Assembly: GCA_964247385.1 (NCBI GenBank)
Contig: CAXTUB010000012.1
Span: 19,913 to 83,912, forward strand
DNA length: 64,000 nt
Reading direction: 5' to 3'
Source: TMP-86 sp964247385
GTDB taxonomy: Bacteria; Pseudomonadota; Gammaproteobacteria; Steroidobacterales; Steroidobacteraceae
The notes beneath the pieces were generated by a model. That model saw only the letters and a list, made by a program, of their open reading frames with translations. It did no database searches and was not told the DNA's origin. A program made the position numbers and the translations under genes. Below, piece after piece: positions 60,290 through 64,000 of the stretch. Each line of letters begins with the position of its first letter. The first letter of the stretch is position 1.

Positions 60290-62049
60290 GCGTTGAGCTG
60301 CGAGTTCCCGATCTCGGCGATTTCAAGGACGTGCCCGTCATCGACGTGCTGATCCAGGTGGGCGATGAAGTCGAGGTGGATCAGGGTTTGATCACTCTCG
60401 AAACCGACAAGGCGTCGATCGATGTGCCGGCTGCGAAGGCCGGCCGCATCGTGTCGCTCGCATTGAAGAAAGGCGATCGATGCTCCGCCGGCACGTTGAT
60501 CGGCGAGCTGGAGCCCGCCGCAGCCGAAAGCGCGGCGACCACCACAGTCGAAAGCGCGGCGCCCGCCACAGCGCCACCCGCCACATCGCCCGCGGCGTCG
60601 CGCGTTGAGGCGCGGGCCTCGGCGGAACCCGATACGCAGCGGGTTGGCGCATCGTCCGCTCATGCGCGGGATCTCATCGTGATCGGCGCGGGGCCGGGGG
60701 GATATACCGCGGCGTTCCGCGCCGCTGATCTCGGGCTCAAGGTCACGCTGATCGAGCGCTGGGATTCTTTGGGTGGAGTGTGTCTCAATGTCGGATGCAT
60801 CCCCTCCAAAGCGCTGCTGCACGCGGCCAAGGTCATCGAAGATGCGCATGACGTGAGCGCGTGCGGCGTCGATTTCGGCGCGCCAAGCATCGATCGTGCA
60901 CGCCTGCGCGAATGGAAATCCGGGGTGGTCACCAAGCTTACCGGGGGACTTGCGGCGCTCGCCAAACGTCGCAAGGTCGACGTCGTGCGCGGTGTCGCCA
61001 AATTCACCGGGCCGACCTCGGTCGAGGTCGAGCAAGCAGGGGAGTTTCGCACGCTCGAGTTTCGCCAGTGCATCATCGCGGTCGGCTCTGAAAGCGCGAC
61101 CTTGCCGGGGTGGCCGAGCGATCCGCGCATCATGAACTCGAGCGATGCGCTCGAGCTGCCGGAAGGTTGCCGCAGCCTTCTCGTGGTCGGCGGCGGAATC
61201 ATTGGCCTGGAACTGGCATGCGTGTACGACGGCCTCGGCGCTCAAGTCTCGGTGGTCGAAATTGCGCAAGCACTGATGCCGGGCACCGATGCGGATTTGG
61301 TGAAGCCTCTCAAGAAGCGCATCGAGGCGCGCTATCGTCAGTTGCTGCTCAACACTCGCGTGTCGCAAGTCGAGCCCATCGCGAAAGGCTTACGCGTGAG
61401 TTTCGATGGGCCGAACGCGCCTCGAGATGCGCAAATGTTCGATCGCATCTTGGTGGCGGTCGGCCGCCGCGCCAACGGCAATGCGGTCGCGGCCCGCGCC
61501 GCAGGCGTTTCGGTGAACGATGCGGGATTGATCGCCGTCGATCGGCAAATGCGCACCAACGTGCCGCATATTTTCGCCATCGGCGATGTGGTTGGCGCAC
61601 CCATGCTCGCTCACAAGGCGACCCACGAAGCCAAGGTCGCAGCCGAGGCGGCAGCCGGACACCGAAGCTTCTTCGACGCCAAGTGCATCCCCGCCGTCGC
61701 CTACACCGATCCTGAAATCGCCTGGGTTGGGTTGACTGAAGCAGCTGCCGCGCAGCAAAAGCTGAACATTGGGCGCAGCGTGTTTCCATGGGCAGCGAGC
61801 GGCCGCGCGCTCGCCATGAATCGCGCCGAGGGATTCACCAAAATCTTGTTCGACAAGGATACGCATCGAGTAGTCGGCGCCGGCATCGTGGGCGCTCAGG
61901 CGGGCGAGCTCATCGCCGAAGCCGCATTGGCCATCGAGATGGGAGCCGACGCCACCGACCTGGGAAACACGATCCATCCGCATCCGACATTATCCGAAAC
62001 CTTAGCCATGGCGGCCCAAGGGTTCGAAGGGACTTTGACGGACATTTAG
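60286..62049 (+). CDS. lpdA: dihydrolipoamide dehydrogenase with N-terminal lipoyl domain
   Basis: 587-residue E3. Residues 1-80 are a lipoyl domain (E-T-D-K-A-S, lipoyl Lys near 42), then an Ala/Thr/Pro linker, then the flavoprotein with G-A-G-P-G-G-Y, redox pair C-x4-C in G-V-C-L-N-V-G-C-I-P-S-K, NAD motif G-G-G-I-I-G-L-E and the C-terminal H-P-H-P-T-L-S-E. Lipoyl-fused E3 proteins are known in several proteobacteria. The start is GTG 60286, coupled to aceF. Confidence 0.95.
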   Translation: MSVELRVPDLGDFKDVPVIDVLIQVGDEVEVDQGLITLETDKASIDVPAAKAGRIVSLALKKGDRCSAGTLIGELEPAAAESAATTTVESAAPATAPPATSPAASRVEARASAEPDTQRVGASSAHARDLIVIGAGPGGYTAAFRAADLGLKVTLIERWDSLGGVCLNVGCIPSKALLHAAKVIEDAHDVSACGVDFGAPSIDRARLREWKSGVVTKLTGGLAALAKRRKVDVVRGVAKFTGPTSVEVEQAGEFRTLEFRQCIIAVGSESATLPGWPSDPRIMNSSDALELPEGCRSLLVVGGGIIGLELACVYDGLGAQVSVVEIAQALMPGTDADLVKPLKKRIEARYRQLLLNTRVSQVEPIAKGLRVSFDGPNAPRDAQMFDRILVAVGRRANGNAVAARAAGVSVNDAGLIAVDRQMRTNVPHIFAIGDVVGAPMLAHKATHEAKVAAEAAAGHRSFFDAKCIPAVAYTDPEIAWVGLTEAAAAQQKLNIGRSVFPWAASGRALAMNRAEGFTKILFDKDTHRVVGAGIVGAQAGELIAEAALAIEMGADATDLGNTIHPHPTLSETLAMAAQGFEGTLTDI

Positions 62050-62068
62050 CAATGTCGCACCCTTGAGT

Positions 62069-62323
62069 TCAGGGTCTACCGATACATCGATCGATGTAAT
62101 CCGTTTTCGCCTGGCCCGTCAGCTTCTGTGATGCAGCCTCTTTCCGGCATGCCGTGCGCTTGGCATGACGCGCTGCCTCGCGATCCGTTTCGCTCTGCGT
62201 GGGCGGCGTTTTGGCAGCCGGCGCATCGGCAACCGGAACGGGTGGATCGCCGGCAAGGCTGACCGCAGGCGCTTGCGACACAAGCCATAGGATCGACAAC
62301 GAGCTCAAGATGCACGTGCGCAC
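62069..62323 (-). CDS. PsiF-like small exported protein
   Basis: 84-residue exported protein. A signal peptide (I-L-S-S-L-S-I-L-W-L-V-S-Q-A-P-A-V-S-L-A) is followed by a Pro/Ala spacer and one PsiF-type repeat, with C-R-K-E-A-A-S-Q-K-L-T-G-Q-A-K-T and a closing D-R-C-I. PsiF itself is a phosphate-starvation protein of unknown function. The start is GTG 62323. It is convergent with lpdA, 19 bp apart. Confidence 0.7.
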   Translation of the reverse strand: MRTCILSSLSILWLVSQAPAVSLAGDPPVPVADAPAAKTPPTQSETDREAARHAKRTACRKEAASQKLTGQAKTDYIDRCIGRP

Positions 62324-62378
62324 CGCTCAAGCATAAACGACGCTCGCGAGGCGCGTTCCGCCGCGAGATGAATCTTCG

Positions 62379-63053
62379 TTAACTTTTCTTCGTGCGCAAC
62401 GACCGCGGCGCCTTTGCGGCCGGCTTCGTCTTGTGCTTGTACTCGCACAAATCGGCGATCAAGCACTGCGGGCATTTCGGAGTTCGCGCAACGCACACAT
62501 ATCGGCCATGCAAAATCAGCCAATGGTGCGCATACAAGAGAAAGCGCTGCGGCACGTATTTCAAAAGCGCATCCTCGACCTCGCGTGGAGTCTTGCCGGG
62601 CGCGAGGCCGGTGCGATTTGCGACACGAAATATATGCGTGTCGACCGCCACCGTGGGCTCGCCGAACGCGACGTTCAACACCACGTTGGCTGTCTTGCGC
62701 CCCACACCGGGGAGGCTTTCGAGCGCTGCGCGATCGTGCGGCACGAGTCCTTGGAATTGATCCACGAGAATCTTGGACGCCGCCACGATATTGCGCGCCT
62801 TGGTCCTGAAAAAGTTGATGGACTGGACGGCGCGCGTGACGCGGCTCAAACCGAGGCGAGCGATGTCGGCGGGCGAGCTGACTTCTTGAAACAAAGTGCG
62901 CGTAGCCTTGTTCACGCCCCTGTCGGTCGCTTGAGCCGACAACATCACCGCAATCAACAGTTGAAAAGGAGAGGCGTGCTCGAGCTCCGTCTTGGGCTCC
63001 GGATCAGCCGCTTGAAAGCGCTCGAAAATGGCGAGGCGTTTTGCGGCGTTCAC
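62379..63053 (-). CDS. nth: endonuclease III
   Basis: 224-residue base-excision-repair glycosylase/AP lyase for oxidised pyrimidines. The helix-hairpin-helix L-P-G-V-G-R-K-T-A carries the catalytic Lys (K-T-A), V-D-T-H-I-F-R-V the catalytic Asp, and the [4Fe-4S] site has the C-x6-C-x2-C-x5-C pattern in C-V-A-R-T-P-K-C-P-Q-C. The start is GTG 63053. It lies downstream of rsxB on the same strand. Confidence 0.95.
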   Translation of the reverse strand: MNAAKRLAIFERFQAADPEPKTELEHASPFQLLIAVMLSAQATDRGVNKATRTLFQEVSSPADIARLGLSRVTRAVQSINFFRTKARNIVAASKILVDQFQGLVPHDRAALESLPGVGRKTANVVLNVAFGEPTVAVDTHIFRVANRTGLAPGKTPREVEDALLKYVPQRFLLYAHHWLILHGRYVCVARTPKCPQCLIADLCEYKHKTKPAAKAPRSLRTKKS

Positions 63054-63109
63054 GACTCGATGTCACGCAGAGGTCAGCGTTGCTGCGCGCGCTGCGCGGC
63101 AGTTCCGGC

Positions 63110-63640
63110 TCACCCCGTCCGCACCCACTCTTTTTGCCGCGCGAGCTCGCGCGAGCGCAGTTCAGCGCGCGACTTGGCGCGCTCGAGATGTGCTTGATAT
63201 CGCCGCCGGTTAGCCATTGCATCGTTGGCATGAGCATCGGGCGCAGCGACCATGTGAATGCAATCCACCGGGCAAGGTGCAACGCACAGCTCGCAGCCGG
63301 TGCACTGCTCGGCAATCACTCCGTGCAGAAATTTATGCGCGCCCGCGATCGCATCGACCGGACACGATGGCAGACATTTCGCGCAGCCGATGCATTGCTC
63401 GGGATCGATCCAAGCGACGCTGCGCGCCAGGGCTGCGCCCACTTCGGGATCCAAGGGCTTCGCGGGCCGCCGCATGAGCTGCGCCAAATGCGCAACGGTG
63501 GCATCGCCTCCCGGAGCGCACCGGTTAATGTCGGCACGACCGTCGGCAACGGCTTCCGCGTAAGGGCGGCACCCGTCATATCCGCAGCGTCGGCACTGAG
63601 TCTGCGGCAAGAGCTCATCCGCCCGATCCGCGCACGACAT
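63110..63640 (-). CDS. rsxB: RsxB/RnfB-like ferredoxin protein
   Basis: 176-residue iron-sulfur protein. The N-terminal 4Fe-4S domain has L-P-Q-T-Q-C-R-R-C-G-Y-D-G-C, then two bacterial-ferredoxin motifs, C-I-G-C-A-K-C-L-P-S-C-P and C-T-G-C-E-L-C-V-A-P-C-P. It lacks the N-terminal membrane helix of full RnfB and no other rnf/rsx genes are in view, so it may serve as a soluble carrier. The ATG shares one base with the metG stop. Confidence 0.85.
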   Translation of the reverse strand: MSCADRADELLPQTQCRRCGYDGCRPYAEAVADGRADINRCAPGGDATVAHLAQLMRRPAKPLDPEVGAALARSVAWIDPEQCIGCAKCLPSCPVDAIAGAHKFLHGVIAEQCTGCELCVAPCPVDCIHMVAAPDAHANDAMANRRRYQAHLERAKSRAELRSRELARQKEWVRTG

Positions 63641-64000
63641 CAGCGCACCCGCATGCCCGGCGCCGCGCCGCTGTCTGCCGAGAGCAGAAAAGGCGAGCCA
63701 TCGCCGAGGCTCGCGGCGAGCACCATGCCTTGAGAAACACCGAAGCGCATCTTGCGCGGCGCAAGGTTTGCGACGATGACAATGAGGCGGCCGACGAGCG
63801 CATCCGGCGAATGATTGGCGGCGATGCCGGCAAGAATTTCGCGCGGCGCCGCTTCACCCACGTCCACCTGCAATCTGAGAAGCTTGGTCGATTCAGGAAT
63901 TCGCTCCGCATGCACGACGCGCGCGACGCGCAGATCCGTTTTCAAGAATTCGTCAATGGAAATTTGCGTGAGCGACGCGGGCGCTGCCGCGGGCATGCCG
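63640..64000 (-). CDS. metG: methionyl-tRNA synthetase C-terminal domain (5' end outside window)
   Basis: The visible 120 codons are the C-terminal tRNA-binding (EMAP-II/Arc1-like) domain of MetRS: I-S-I-D-E-F-L-K-T-D-L-R-V-A-R-V, E-S-T-K-L-L-R-L-Q-V-D-V-G, R-E-I-L-A-G-I-A and N-L-A-P-R-K-M-R-F-G-V-S-Q-G-M. The frame is open to the window edge; the M at 63996 is probably internal. A stand-alone Trbp111-like protein is the alternative. Confidence 0.85.
   Translation of the reverse strand, partial: GMPAAAPASLTQISIDEFLKTDLRVARVVHAERIPESTKLLRLQVDVGEAAPREILAGIAANHSPDALVGRLIVIVANLAPRKMRFGVSQGMVLAASLGDGSPFLLSADSGAAPGMRVR

Noticed and set aside
60205..61368. 387-residue open frame antisense to aceF/lpdA
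   Set aside because: It covers the ends of two well-supported genes, has Arg/His-rich composition and no domain.

Overview
This is a chromosomal segment of a gammaproteobacterium. The housekeeping blocks rplU-rpmA-obgE/rpsT/murJ-ribF-ileS-lspA-ispH, aceE-aceF-lpdA and nth-rsxB-metG are in the order and style known from the Xanthomonadales/Nevskiales/Steroidobacterales branch (inference from gene order and protein resemblance; no search was run). Genes are tightly packed, with many 1-4 nt stop/start overlaps and frequent GTG/TTG starts.

Bases 1-13,800 are catabolic and accessory. They hold two short-chain dehydrogenases, a second homodimeric pyruvate-dehydrogenase-type E1, a MarR regulator, a TonB-dependent receptor whose promoter overlaps an inverted repeat, TetR and LysR regulators, and a five-gene cluster (metal-site-degenerate metallo-beta-lactamase protein, DsbA-like protein, NAD(P)H-binding protein, second MBL protein, Asp-nucleophile alpha/beta hydrolase).

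Bases 13,745-22,812 hold a meta-cleavage pathway of homoprotocatechuate type: HpaR-like regulator, HpaG in two ORFs, a LigA-like plus LigB-like dioxygenase pair, HpaF, HpaH, divergent HpaE, a Rieske oxygenase, HpaI and a frameshifted CoA-transferase. Every step from ring cleavage to pyruvate plus succinate semialdehyde is present. The ring-cleaving enzyme is of the two-subunit LigAB type and a Rieske oxygenase stands where the flavin HpaBC hydroxylase might be expected. The sequences TTATCATGTTAA and TTATCATGATAA in the two divergent intergenic regions look like one shared operator.

Bases 22,800-32,700 are a mosaic: two unknown small genes, a 21-nt tandem repeat, a copper-type periplasmic/outer-membrane pair, remnants of LysR and carboxylate-amine ligase genes, a VapBC-like pair, a flippase-like membrane protein, an epimerase, a HigBA pair with a clear operator, and a PD-(D/E)XK-like nuclease gene with a broken 5' end, finishing at tRNA-Pro(CGG).

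Bases 32,700-42,911 are core genes ending with tRNA-Thr(CGT). Bases 43,100-51,400 carry a GIY-YIG protein, an LpxL-like acyltransferase, a fatty acyl-AMP ligase fused to an acyl carrier domain and coupled to a cytochrome P450, a DUF374 acyltransferase and a PAS-GGDEF-EAL protein. This is probably a small lipid-tailoring locus. A roughly 190-bp imperfect palindrome follows.

Bases 51,700-64,000 are core metabolism: alkyltransferase-like protein, nadC, a PuuD-type membrane protein, DUF1289 protein, grxD, rnt, pyrC, the main pyruvate dehydrogenase operon, a PsiF-like protein, nth, rsxB and the 3' end of metG.
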